DNA of 35,583 nt from Calothrix sp. HK-06 (GTDB lineage Bacteria; Cyanobacteriota; Cyanobacteriia; Cyanobacteriales; Nostocaceae): positions 1 through 35,583 of the forward strand of contig NZ_MRCD01000090.1 in assembly GCF_001904745.1 (NCBI RefSeq), given 5' to 3'. Shown here piece by piece: positions 1-7,679 of the stretch (positions are counted from its first letter, which is position 1; each line of letters begins with the position of its first letter). A program made the translations under genes and the position numbers. A model generated the notes under the pieces. That model saw only the letters and a program-made list of their open reading frames with translations, ran no database searches and was not told where the DNA came from.

Positions 1-1
1 A

Positions 2-868
2 TTTCGCGAATCGCATGTGCAAGAAATCTTAGACCGACTTGACCAAGAGTTAGTTGGGTTGCAAGCTGTCAAAAACAAAATCAAAGAAATGGCTGCTTTA
101 TTGTTGGTTGACCGCGTTCGCAAAAGTCTAGGTTTAACCGCAGGCGCCCCAACTTTACATATGACGTTTTTGGGGAATCCGGGTATGGGTAAAACCACAG
201 TCGCAATGCGGATGGCAGAAATTTTGCATCGTCTTGGCTATATCCGTAAGGAAAATGTCATGTTGGTGACGCGCGATGATTTAGTCGGACAGGGAATTGG
301 ACAAACAGGCCCGAAAACACGCGAAGTTTTAAATAACGCAATGGGTGGGGTATTACTCGTAGATGAAGCCTATACTTTATTCCGTCCAGATAATCCTGGT
401 GACTTCGGTTTAGAAGCAATCGAAATTTTGATGCAGGTAATGGAAAATCAACGAGATGATTTAGTTGTAATTCTCGCTGGTTACAAGCAACAAATGGAGC
501 ATTTCTTCCATAGTAATCCTGGAATGAATTCGCGTATTGGTTTACACATCGAATTTAATGATTATTCGGTAGATAACTTGATGATTATTGCCAATTCAAT
601 ATTGCGAAATCAGCATTACCACTTTAGCCCCGATGCTGAGAAAGCTTTTCGTGAGTATTTAATTAGACGTAAAGCAATGCCACATTTTGCCAACGCGCGT
701 AGTGTACGCAATGCTATTGATAGAGCGCGTTTGCGTCAAGCAAATCGTTTATTGAATATACGCGATAGACAGGTGACAAGAGATGATTTGATGACTATCG
801 AAGCAGCTGATATTTTAGCAAGCCGTGTGTTTAAAGATGGTGTACCTGATTGTGAGAGTGAAAGTTAG
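2..868 (+). CDS. cbbX: CbbX-like AAA+ ATPase (5' end outside window)
   Basis: An AAA+ ATPase of the CbbX/CfxQ/SpoVK group. CbbX is the activase that remodels inhibited red-type Rubisco. Numbering from the GTG at 17, I see Walker A GNPGMGKT (53-60), Walker B VDEAY (115-119), an arginine in NSRIG near 173 and the sensor-2 region FANARSVRNAIDRARLRQANR. The likeness to proteobacterial CbbX is close along the whole length. The frame stays open through the left edge (codons for FRESH precede the GTG) and that segment also resembles the CbbX N-terminus, so the true start is outside the window and the GTG at 17 is probably internal. Oddity: pore loop 1 reads GQGIG, where CbbX has GQYIG, so the substrate-gripping tyrosine is a glycine (residue 93). 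Cyanobacteria use green-type Rubisco, so the client is unclear. Confidence 0.85.
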   Translation, partial: FRESHVQEILDRLDQELVGLQAVKNKIKEMAALLLVDRVRKSLGLTAGAPTLHMTFLGNPGMGKTTVAMRMAEILHRLGYIRKENVMLVTRDDLVGQGIGQTGPKTREVLNNAMGGVLLVDEAYTLFRPDNPGDFGLEAIEILMQVMENQRDDLVVILAGYKQQMEHFFHSNPGMNSRIGLHIEFNDYSVDNLMIIANSILRNQHYHFSPDAEKAFREYLIRRKAMPHFANARSVRNAIDRARLRQANRLLNIRDRQVTRDDLMTIEAADILASRVFKDGVPDCESES

Positions 869-947
869 CAACGGATAAAACGGGTGTAACGGATTATTTA
901 TTTGGACGCATTACCCATCCGTTACATCCGTTCATAATCCGTTGCTA
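866..947. repeat. Imperfect long inverted repeat, ACGGAT family, between convergent genes
   Basis: The left arm starts inside the cbbX stop codon (TAGCAACGGAT) and the right arm ends ATCCGTTGCTA, overlapping the stop of the gene on the other strand. Each arm also holds further ACGGAT or ATCCGT units. It can act as a bidirectional terminator. A related single arm lies at 24184-24210, also just after a stop codon, so this is a dispersed family. Confidence 0.7.
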
Positions 948-1181
948 ATTCTTACTTTGCAATCGTAAGCATTCAACTGTATAAAAAATAGCGCTTACTG
1001 TTAATAAAATTAGCGCTAATTGTGTTAATTCCTTGATATAGTTACCTTTTGACCATAATAAGCCACCAGAAATTAGGAAGGCTAGAATTAGTAATATATA
1101 TTGTTGTTGGAATAGCTGGGGACGGACAATTGAGATTAAAGATAGCAAAATAGCTGTGATAATTAGTACTGTAACTAGCAT
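945..1181 (-). CDS. Small Ycf66-like membrane protein
   Basis: A 78-aa hydrophobic protein with two or three probable membrane helices: residues 1-20, an IVRPQLFQQQ turn, 28-44, then 50-68 before a basic end. The pattern from RPQLF through a second helix to a final TQLALILLTVSAIFYTVECLRLQ-like segment recalls the Ycf66 family of cyanobacteria and plastids (final segment of the form FGQ-LL-FFA-ESIRLR). That assignment is from memory of the family and is tentative. The ATG follows the stop of the upstream broken kinase gene by one base (TAA-A-ATG), so it was probably translated by coupling to that gene. Its function is unknown. Confidence 0.55.
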   Translation of the reverse strand: MLVTVLIITAILLSLISIVRPQLFQQQYILLILAFLISGGLLWSKGNYIKELTQLALILLTVSAIFYTVECLRLQSKN

Positions 1182-1182
1182 T

Positions 1183-2459
1183 TTATTTTAATTTTAGTCT
1201 TAATAATATAGAGTTACTCGCTGAAAATATAGCTGCTCCTGAAAGTAAATATTCTACACTCTGTATTTCTTGAGTTGTATATTTATCTTGAAACATAAAT
1301 AAAATGCCGCATAAGCAAAAAACTACCGCGAATACTGCATCATAATCACGTGCTAGTCGTGAGTAAATAGAACGTAATAAAAATAAACCTACTCCGGCGC
1401 TAATTAATGCTACACCCAATAAAATAACCAAGGTGTCAGCAGCATCTTTAAATAAAAATACTACTACGGCACCTGCGAATGGTACATATCTAAGTGTTGA
1501 TAAAGTTGGAGTTAACCAACTTGGAGGTGTTGATGCGCGTTGAATATCCTCCATATTAGTACCAACTAATATTTGTTGAACTGTTGCTCCTGGTATCTTA
1601 GAATTATTATTTGGAATTACTGGTTGTGTTGGTGCCACTGGTACAGTTAGCTGTTCTATGTCTCGTAAAACTTCGCTTGCTGTTTAGTAGCGTCTTGTAA
1701 AGTGATAACGCACCATCTTTTCTAAGATTGCTTGTAATCGCGGTGATATCTGAACTTTGTCTTGCTAAATTACTTCGCCAGTTTCAGGATTTTCAGTAAG
1801 TTGGGTGGGAAGTAGTCCTGTTAGTGCTTGAATTGCTACTATAGCGATTGCGTAAATATCACTATTTTGCCTAGGTCTACCTTGTGCTTGTTCGGCACTC
1901 ATATAGCCAGGTGTGCCGATTGCTACTGTTGCTGGCATTTGACTGTCAACAGCCACTTGAGTACGCATTTGTTTTACGGCGCCAAAGTCAATTAGTACTA
2001 ACTTTGCATCGGCATCACGTTTAATTAAATTATCGGGTTTTATGTCGCGATGAATGACTCCAAAACTATGTACAAAGTAAAGTACTTGCAAAATATCTCG
2101 CAGCATTTGGATGACTTGACTTTCGCTCCAAGGTTCATTCGGACGTATATAATGACTCAATGGGCGCCCAACAATTAATTCTTGCACGAAAAAAACTGTT
2201 GTTCTTCCTCAAAATATGCTAGGAGACGGGGTATTTGGTCGTGATTGCCTAATTGCTCTAAAATTTCGGCTTCACTATTAAATAAACGCCGCGCTATTTG
2301 CAAATACTGCGTGTCCGAACTAGCGGGTTTAAGCAGCTTGAGGACGCACTGAGGGTTACCTGGGCGCCGAGTATCTTGGGAAATGTAAGTTTCACCAAAC
2401 CCTCCAGAACTCAGGATTTGCACGACTTGGTAACGTCCATCTAATAGCTTTCCTAACAT
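1183..2459 (-). pseudogene. Broken Ser/Thr protein kinase with C-terminal membrane (Ycf66-like) domain
   Basis: One ancestral gene of about 425 codons, now in pieces. The N-terminal piece (2459 to about 2190) has the glycine loop SSGGFGETY and the VAIK-type lysine in VLKLLK. The next piece has the catalytic loop HRDIKPDNL, IDFGAVK and TPGYMSAEQA. The reading frame breaks at the run of seven A (2189-2195, T on the coding strand), where one base is missing. Two in-frame stops follow: TAG at 1765-1767 (where related kinases usually have Trp or a similar residue after GEVI) and TAA at 1684-1686 (probably from CAA, in the RRY-Q-TA segment). The frame then runs open to 1183 through a Pro-rich linker, a hydrophobic hairpin and an ARDYD...LCGILFMFQ stretch resembling Ycf66. 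Three separate lesions make real decay more likely than base-calling error. The gene starts 12 bp after the helicase stop, so they probably shared an operon. Confidence 0.85.
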
Positions 2460-2471
2460 ATAAAGTACTGC

Positions 2472-5159
2472 TTACTCTACGACTTCGTTAACAGGGAACC
2501 TGTCTATTAACTGTACGGCACGACGGGCATTACTATATAACGCTTGCGATAAGTAGGGCACATGAGGAATTTGTGAGAGTAAATCAAGCGTTCGGCGCAA
2601 AATTCTGACTACATCACCTTCATCCAAAGTTGTGTTTTCGCACAATGAAACCCATTCGGCGCCTAGTGCCCATTGTTCAACTAAAGCAATAATATTGATA
2701 TAGCGGTTTTCTAGACCAACAGGTAAGGCAACACCATGACGATACTGTACTTTAAGCAGCGAACGCCGGATATTTCGCAACCGCGACCAAGCATCATCAA
2801 TTTCTTGTGAGAGGTCGTAGCGCACAAAGCTATCGGGACGAGGGGTTTCTGTTACTAATGCTGCAACTGTTGCCGCTAAAAAGTGAGGGTCGAGGTTGTC
2901 GAGTTCTCCACTATGAAGCGCTAAACCTAACCATAATTCGTTTTCACCGCGAATTGCTGCTGCGATTTGGCCTAGCTGGGTAGGAAGCAAATTATCAAGA
3001 CATTGGAAATGCTGCAAAATATCAATTAAATTAACAAACTCTTCCCAGTGTCGCTGCGATTGCTGTTCAACAGCTGCTTCCAACTCTTCAAGTTCCGTAA
3101 CTATTTCTGTTAAACGGTTTTTGCGTTTAAATATAGCAGAAACGTTACCCGACTGATGCAAAGGATGTGCTTCGATTTGCGATTGAACTGCTGCAACACG
3201 AGCAAGCTGTTCTCTAACTTCTGGTGCTATATGTAAAGACGGGTCTGGTTCTGGTATTTGTGAAGTTAAAACTACTGTACTACCATCTCCTCGCCAGGTT
3301 TGTCCAGGTTTAATCGCTAATTCAGGGGGTGGAATTAAATCGGGTGGAATATCAATACGTGGCAGTTCGCCATATAAATCAACCACATCTCCCGTTGTTG
3401 CTACATACCAACGATTATCGCGTCCTAAACAAACCAAATAAGGCGACGCTCCAGACGCACCTGCTGATTTAGCTACAATTGTTGCGATAACTGGCGTTGA
3501 AACAACTATATTTTTACCTTTTAAACTAACTAAAGTACCCGACATGGCAAAACCAAGCATCATTCCGATTTCTTCTTGTCGGGTTATAACTGCTTGTTCT
3601 TGTAAGGTTTTCAATAGTTGCTTTTCTGCTTTCAACCGTTGCCGCAATTTTTCATATACAGCAATTTCATTTTCACCTACAGCATCGATTTGCGCTTGAG
3701 TTTCTTCAAGTTGGCGCCGTAATTCGTCGATATACTCGTACTGAGGTCGCAGATGCAGGTTCGCTAAATATTGCCCAAAGCTTCGCTCGATAAGTTCTTT
3801 TGCTTGATCAAGGGTATGGGTCTGTAACAAATTTAGAACCATGCCATAGCTAGGAGAAAACTGGCTAACTAATGGGTCGGGTTGCGATGTTCCTAAATAT
3901 GCTGCTTCCTTGGCGCCTTCAAATGGTGTTTGTAATGTTACCACGTGACCTTGCTCATCCATACCTCGGCGCCCAGCACGTCCTGCCATTTGCAGAAATT
4001 CCGAAGCATTCAACAAACGGTGCCCAGTATCGGTACGTTTCGAGAGGCTAGAAATGACTGTTGTACGTGCTGGCATATTTATACCAGCAGCTAAGGTTTC
4101 TGTAGCAAAGACCACTTTGATTAAGCCTTGCTGGAAAAGCTCTTCAACTAATACTTTCCATGCTGGAAGAATACCCGCATGGTGCGCTGCGATACCTCGG
4201 TAAAGTGGAGCAATTTGTCCAGAACGACCTGCATCGGGGTTACGGTTTAAGAAATCGTCGATTTGTACTCGCAGTTGATATGCTTCATCAGGGTTAACAA
4301 GCCAAATATCTCCAACTTCTGCGACAGCTTTATCACAACCGCGACGGCTGAAAATAAAATAAATTGCTGGCAACATGTCGCGAGAAGAAAGTTGACTGAG
4401 AGTAAAAGCAATACTTGGCGCCTCGGGTCTACCGTTTCTACCCTTGTCACCGTCGCTTCTACGCTTTTTCTTTTGCATCAACCTAGGATTTATTTTATTT
4501 CCGCTGTCGTTAAGAAGGGGAAATAAACCTTTTGTATTGCCGAAATGAAATTGTAGAGGAACGGGACGGAAATCAGAGTAAATTAAGTCAGTAGGCCCAT
4601 GAACTTGGTTTAGCCAGTCGGTAAGCTGGTCGCTATTGGCTACAGTTGCTGACAAAGCAACTAACTGAACTTCTCTCGGACAATAAATAATAGATTCTTC
4701 CCATACTGTACCTCGCTGGCGGTCGTTCATGTAATGGCACTCGTCGAGTACTACCGCATCTACGTCTACCAATGAAATACCAACTTGCCCAATCGGAGTC
4801 CCGTATAGCATGTTGCGGAAAATTTCTGTGGTCATCACCAAAATAGGCGCCTCACGATTTATTGAGGCATCACCTGTTAAAAGCCCTACTTGGTCGTGAC
4901 CAAACTTCTCACGAAAATCACGTAGTTTTTGATTTGATAGCGCTTTAAGAGGTGTAGTATAAAATACTCGTTTACCTCGTGCGAGCGCCCGATAAATAGC
5001 ATACTCTCCAATTAGGGTTTTGCCAGACCCTGTAGGAGCGCAGACAACGACAGAACTTCCAGCATTGAGAGAAGCGATGGCATCAAGCTGGAACGTGTCT
5101 AGTTCAAAAGGAAATATGACTTTTGGGTCAACTTCTTGGGAAGGCGCAGTATAATTCAC
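2472..5159 (-). CDS. Ski2/Mtr4-like DExH-box RNA helicase
   Basis: An 895-aa ATP-dependent RNA helicase of superfamily 2. The motifs are in order: the Q-type segment FELDTFQLDAI (18-28), Walker A APTGSGKT (41-48), Ia TPLKALSNQK, DECH (139-142), SAT (170-172), the second RecA domain with YFIFSRRGCD and FATETLAAGINMPARTTV, and motif VI QMAGRAGRRGMDEQG. A long beta-rich and coiled insertion follows, and the end resembles the DSHCT domain of Ski2/Mtr4 (AALVTETPRPD, later WALGAEWVSLCENTTLDEGDVVRILRR). This family is universal in cyanobacteria and related to plastid ISE2. The role is probably RNA turnover or rRNA processing in the cytoplasm, which is inference. It is followed by the broken kinase after 12 bp. 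Confidence 0.9.
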   Translation of the reverse strand: MNYTAPSQEVDPKVIFPFELDTFQLDAIASLNAGSSVVVCAPTGSGKTLIGEYAIYRALARGKRVFYTTPLKALSNQKLRDFREKFGHDQVGLLTGDASINREAPILVMTTEIFRNMLYGTPIGQVGISLVDVDAVVLDECHYMNDRQRGTVWEESIIYCPREVQLVALSATVANSDQLTDWLNQVHGPTDLIYSDFRPVPLQFHFGNTKGLFPLLNDSGNKINPRLMQKKKRRSDGDKGRNGRPEAPSIAFTLSQLSSRDMLPAIYFIFSRRGCDKAVAEVGDIWLVNPDEAYQLRVQIDDFLNRNPDAGRSGQIAPLYRGIAAHHAGILPAWKVLVEELFQQGLIKVVFATETLAAGINMPARTTVISSLSKRTDTGHRLLNASEFLQMAGRAGRRGMDEQGHVVTLQTPFEGAKEAAYLGTSQPDPLVSQFSPSYGMVLNLLQTHTLDQAKELIERSFGQYLANLHLRPQYEYIDELRRQLEETQAQIDAVGENEIAVYEKLRQRLKAEKQLLKTLQEQAVITRQEEIGMMLGFAMSGTLVSLKGKNIVVSTPVIATIVAKSAGASGASPYLVCLGRDNRWYVATTGDVVDLYGELPRIDIPPDLIPPPELAIKPGQTWRGDGSTVVLTSQIPEPDPSLHIAPEVREQLARVAAVQSQIEAHPLHQSGNVSAIFKRKNRLTEIVTELEELEAAVEQQSQRHWEEFVNLIDILQHFQCLDNLLPTQLGQIAAAIRGENELWLGLALHSGELDNLDPHFLAATVAALVTETPRPDSFVRYDLSQEIDDAWSRLRNIRRSLLKVQYRHGVALPVGLENRYINIIALVEQWALGAEWVSLCENTTLDEGDVVRILRRTLDLLSQIPHVPYLSQALYSNARRAVQLIDRFPVNEVVE

Positions 5160-5375
5160 GAATGAAAATTACAACCAGATTTATATATATAGTATTTCAA
5201 CAATCACCGTAAGAGGCATACACACCAACCTAGCCGCAACAGTTCAACCTTTTCACGGATGACTTTTGTATTTTTTCAGATACAGACTGCAATTATATCT
5301 AATTATTATATTATTTGCTATTAAATCATCACGCTTACGAAATAATTTTTAACTCAGAGGGGAAAGGTGAAAAAG

Positions 5376-5758
5376 TTATATCGCTTGTATTTTGGCTTGC
5401 TTGACGGGAATTTCAATTCTAAATTCAGTTCCTTTTCCTACCTGACTGTAGCAATATATATTACCACAATGTTGCTCAACTACTATTTGATAACAAGTAC
5501 TCAAACCTAGCCCTTTGCCTTTACCAACGAGTTTAGTGGTAAAAAATGGGTCAAAATTTGTCTTAAGCTACTTCTTCACTCATCGCTGTTGCATTATCTT
5601 TTATACAAATTGCTACTCGCTCTTGGTAAGTGAGGTTGAGTACAAATATGGATTTGGGGATTACGTCAAAAATACTTGGTTAAGCTCTCCTGGATAGAAT
5701 CCTATAGAGGGAAGGTTATCATAGCTCTTAACTATTTCGATTTCAGCACGTTTGGGTT
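5376..5758 (-). pseudogene. Remnant of a hybrid/sensor histidine kinase (ATPase domain)
   Basis: Read on the minus strand, short stretches of three frames rebuild the end of a cyanobacterial sensor histidine kinase: QPKRAEIEIVKSYDNLP, then PGELNQVF (N box), VLNLTYQERVAICIKDNAT (G1 region), then [18 protein letters not shown] (F and G2 boxes) and [11 protein letters not shown] before the stop at 5376. The frames are separated by in-frame stops and indels: one after LNQVFLT, with a deletion of the next segment, and one between MSEEV and the F box. The phosphoacceptor domain and everything upstream are gone, so it cannot make a working kinase. The clean plus-strand ORF at 5515-5697 is only its shadow. 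Confidence 0.85.
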
Positions 5759-5803
5759 GCGTTTAATTAAAGTAAGCTTTTAGGAGGCGCTGAGGTTAAA
5801 TCA

Positions 5804-6571
5804 ATGAGTCAATCTCTTACAGGACAAGAAGTTCGGCACCTTTGTCGAACTGGTAAATTAACGGCGCCTACTCCAGGTTTAGCTTCGGGATACACTCAAG
5901 CCAATTTAGTGATTTTGCCAGTTTCAGTCGCGTTTGACTTTTTACTATTTTGCCACCGTAACCCAAAACCCTGTCCGTTATTGGATGTTACCGAAGTTGG
6001 AGACCCAGAAGCGCGGTATGTGGCACCAACTTCAGATTTGCGAACAGATTTACCACGCTACCGAGTTTGGCGCCACGGTGAAATGGTCGAAGAAGTTACC
6101 GACGTTAAGCATTTATGGCGTGATGATTTTGTTGGGTTTTTGATTGGCTGTTCGTTTTCGTTTGAAGCAGCAATGCTAAATGCCAATATTCCTGTGCGTC
6201 ATATTCAAGAAGGTAAAAATGTACCCATGTATAAAACTAATATTGCTTGTACACGTGCGGGAGTATTTTCTGGTAACTTAGTTGTTTCAATGCGTCCTTT
6301 ATCACCAGCAGACGCAATTAAAAGCGTACAAATCACTAGTCGTTTTCCTTTATCGCATGGGGCGCCCATACATTGGGGAGATGCAGCAAAAATTGGTATA
6401 AATGATATTGACAAACCTGACTTTGGTGATGCAGTTACAATTTATGATTCGGAGGCGCCTGTATTTTGGGCATGTGGTGTCACTCCTCAAGTTGCATTAC
6501 TGCAAGCAAAACCTGAGATAGCTATTACCCATGCACCTGGGCATATGTTTATAACTGATATTAAAGAATAA
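5804..6571 (+). CDS. DUF1445 (UPF0317) hydro-lyase; N-terminal half of D-glutamate cyclase
   Basis: A 255-aa soluble protein, the usual size for the UPF0317/DUF1445 family (Bacillus YcsI type). Recognisable segments are TPGLASGYTQANLVILP near the N-terminus, DLRTDLPRYRVWRHGE, DFVGFLIGCSFSFE (113-126), HIQEGKNVPMYKTNI and the C-terminal ACGVTPQ...APGHMFITD. In animals this domain is the N-terminal half of mitochondrial DGLUCY, which turns D-glutamate into 5-oxo-D-proline. The gene for the other half follows 108 bp downstream, so the same reaction is the best guess here. The start is ATG 5804 with GAGG 8 bases upstream and a stronger AGGAGG 16 bases upstream. Whether the bacterial protein alone is a cyclase or a hydro-lyase cannot be read from sequence. 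Confidence 0.88.
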   Translation: MSQSLTGQEVRHLCRTGKLTAPTPGLASGYTQANLVILPVSVAFDFLLFCHRNPKPCPLLDVTEVGDPEARYVAPTSDLRTDLPRYRVWRHGEMVEEVTDVKHLWRDDFVGFLIGCSFSFEAAMLNANIPVRHIQEGKNVPMYKTNIACTRAGVFSGNLVVSMRPLSPADAIKSVQITSRFPLSHGAPIHWGDAAKIGINDIDKPDFGDAVTIYDSEAPVFWACGVTPQVALLQAKPEIAITHAPGHMFITDIKE

Positions 6572-6597
6572 AATATAGTACACGTATATTCATAGAA

Positions 6598-6658
6598 TTT
6601 GACAACTAATGGTTGTCAAATCTCCACATATCATTTTTGACAACGGTTCGTTGTCAAA
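6598..6658. promoter_or_regulatory. Twin hairpins with identical 9-bp stems and different loops
   Basis: Two perfect inverted repeats, TTTGACAAC-N5-GTTGTCAAA, at 6598-6620 (loop TAATG) and 6636-6658 (loop GGTTC), 38 bp apart centre to centre. They lie between the two halves of the D-glutamate-cyclase pair, 22-82 bp before the second ATG. The stem is kept and the loop is not. This fits a duplicated operator for a dimeric repressor, paired RNA hairpins controlling the downstream gene, or two copies of a small palindromic repeat. Confidence 0.6.
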
Positions 6659-6679
6659 TTTTAGTTTTGATTATTAAAA

Positions 6680-7621
6680 ATGCCAACTCACTTAGCACAC
6701 ACGCAAGAAATTCTAGAAAAAATCGCTCAATTACAAGCTATCTGCGCGCGAGATGTAGGTAGAGGTATACAGGCACTTGTGAAGGTAACACAAGGAGAAC
6801 TTTTAGGCGCCGCTAGTTCTATAGTTAATCACTCATCGCCACATGTAGTAATTATTACTGGGTTTTTCTTGCCTCACACTAATCCACCTGTAGCTGAAAC
6901 TGATGGTTTAATAGGGAGCGTACAGTTGGCTGCAAGCTTGATTCGTAATGGTGTAAGTGTAAGAATAGTTACAGATTCGTATTGTTTCCCAGCGGTGAAA
7001 AGTGCTGCTTCTGCTGCTGGTGTGCCAAGCAGTGTTGAATTTGATATTGCGCCTGTAGTACCAAGTACGCATTATGAAGTAATAACTCCAATATTGGAAA
7101 CTTGGAAATGTCTTGCAACTCCTATAACGCACGTTATTTCGATTGAGCGTCCGGGGCCTGGTTATGATGGAATTATTCGTAATATGCGCGGGCAAGATAT
7201 TACTGCTCACACGGCGCCGTTACATTTATTATTTAATTTACCAAACGTCACTTTTATTGGTATTGGTGATGGTGGTAATGAATTAGGGATGGGTAAGATT
7301 CCCAGAGAAATTATTTCTAACAGTATTCGATATGGAGAGAGAATTGCTTGTGTGGTAGCTTGCGATTATTTACTTGTTTGTGGTGTTTCTAATTGGGGTG
7401 CTTCGGCTTTGTTGTGCGCTTGTGCTTTATTAAAACCAGAGTGGAAAAGTATTATTAAAGAACAATTAAACCCAGAGATTGAATTTAAGATTTTACAAAC
7501 TGTGGTTAATAATAATTTGGCAGCAGATGGAGTTACAGGGAAAGCAGCTTTGACGGTAGATAATTTACCTTGGGAGTTTCATGCTGAAGTTTTGAACCAA
7601 ATTAATGAATTTCTCTTGTAG
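6680..7621 (+). CDS. DUF4392 protein; C-terminal half of D-glutamate cyclase
   Basis: A 313-aa protein matching DUF4392, the C-terminal half of DGLUCY. Visible segments are IITGFFLPHTNPPVAETDGLIGSVQLA (SAM- or nucleotide-domain-like Rossmann start), ISIERPGPGYDGIIRNMRGQDI, and the glycine-rich IGIGDGGNELGMGKIP, which is the most typical signature of the family. The start is ATG 6680, with no clear Shine-Dalgarno sequence. It follows the DUF1445 gene on the same strand with twin hairpins between them. The two proteins probably act together in D-glutamate breakdown, feeding 5-oxo-D-proline to further metabolism. This is inferred from the eukaryotic fusion. No D-glutamate racemase or oxoprolinase gene is in the window. 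Confidence 0.85.
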   Translation: MPTHLAHTQEILEKIAQLQAICARDVGRGIQALVKVTQGELLGAASSIVNHSSPHVVIITGFFLPHTNPPVAETDGLIGSVQLAASLIRNGVSVRIVTDSYCFPAVKSAASAAGVPSSVEFDIAPVVPSTHYEVITPILETWKCLATPITHVISIERPGPGYDGIIRNMRGQDITAHTAPLHLLFNLPNVTFIGIGDGGNELGMGKIPREIISNSIRYGERIACVVACDYLLVCGVSNWGASALLCACALLKPEWKSIIKEQLNPEIEFKILQTVVNNNLAADGVTGKAALTVDNLPWEFHAEVLNQINEFLL

Positions 7622-7649
7622 GATAGCTAACTACCTGTCTTATTGAAAT

Positions 7650-7678
7650 GGGCGGGCAAGGATGCCCGCTCCACAAGA
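7650..7678. repeat. Dispersed repeat GGGCGGGCAAGGATGCCCGC...CCACAAGA
   Basis: A copy of a short repeat with a 7-bp stem (GCGGGCA / TGCCCGC, loop AGGA) followed by TCCACAAGA, sitting between two convergent genes, where it could end transcription from either side. Related copies are at 14739-14768 and 25218-25248. Confidence 0.7.
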
Positions 7679-7679
7679 T

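Noticed and set aside
1183-1638. Independent 151-aa membrane protein gene
   Set aside because: The frame continues upstream through two stops into kinase sequence, so it is the C-terminal part of the broken kinase gene, though it might still be translated from its own internal ATG.
4247-4526. Short ORFs on both strands inside the helicase gene
   Set aside because: They lie fully within a conserved helicase coding region in other frames and are shadows.
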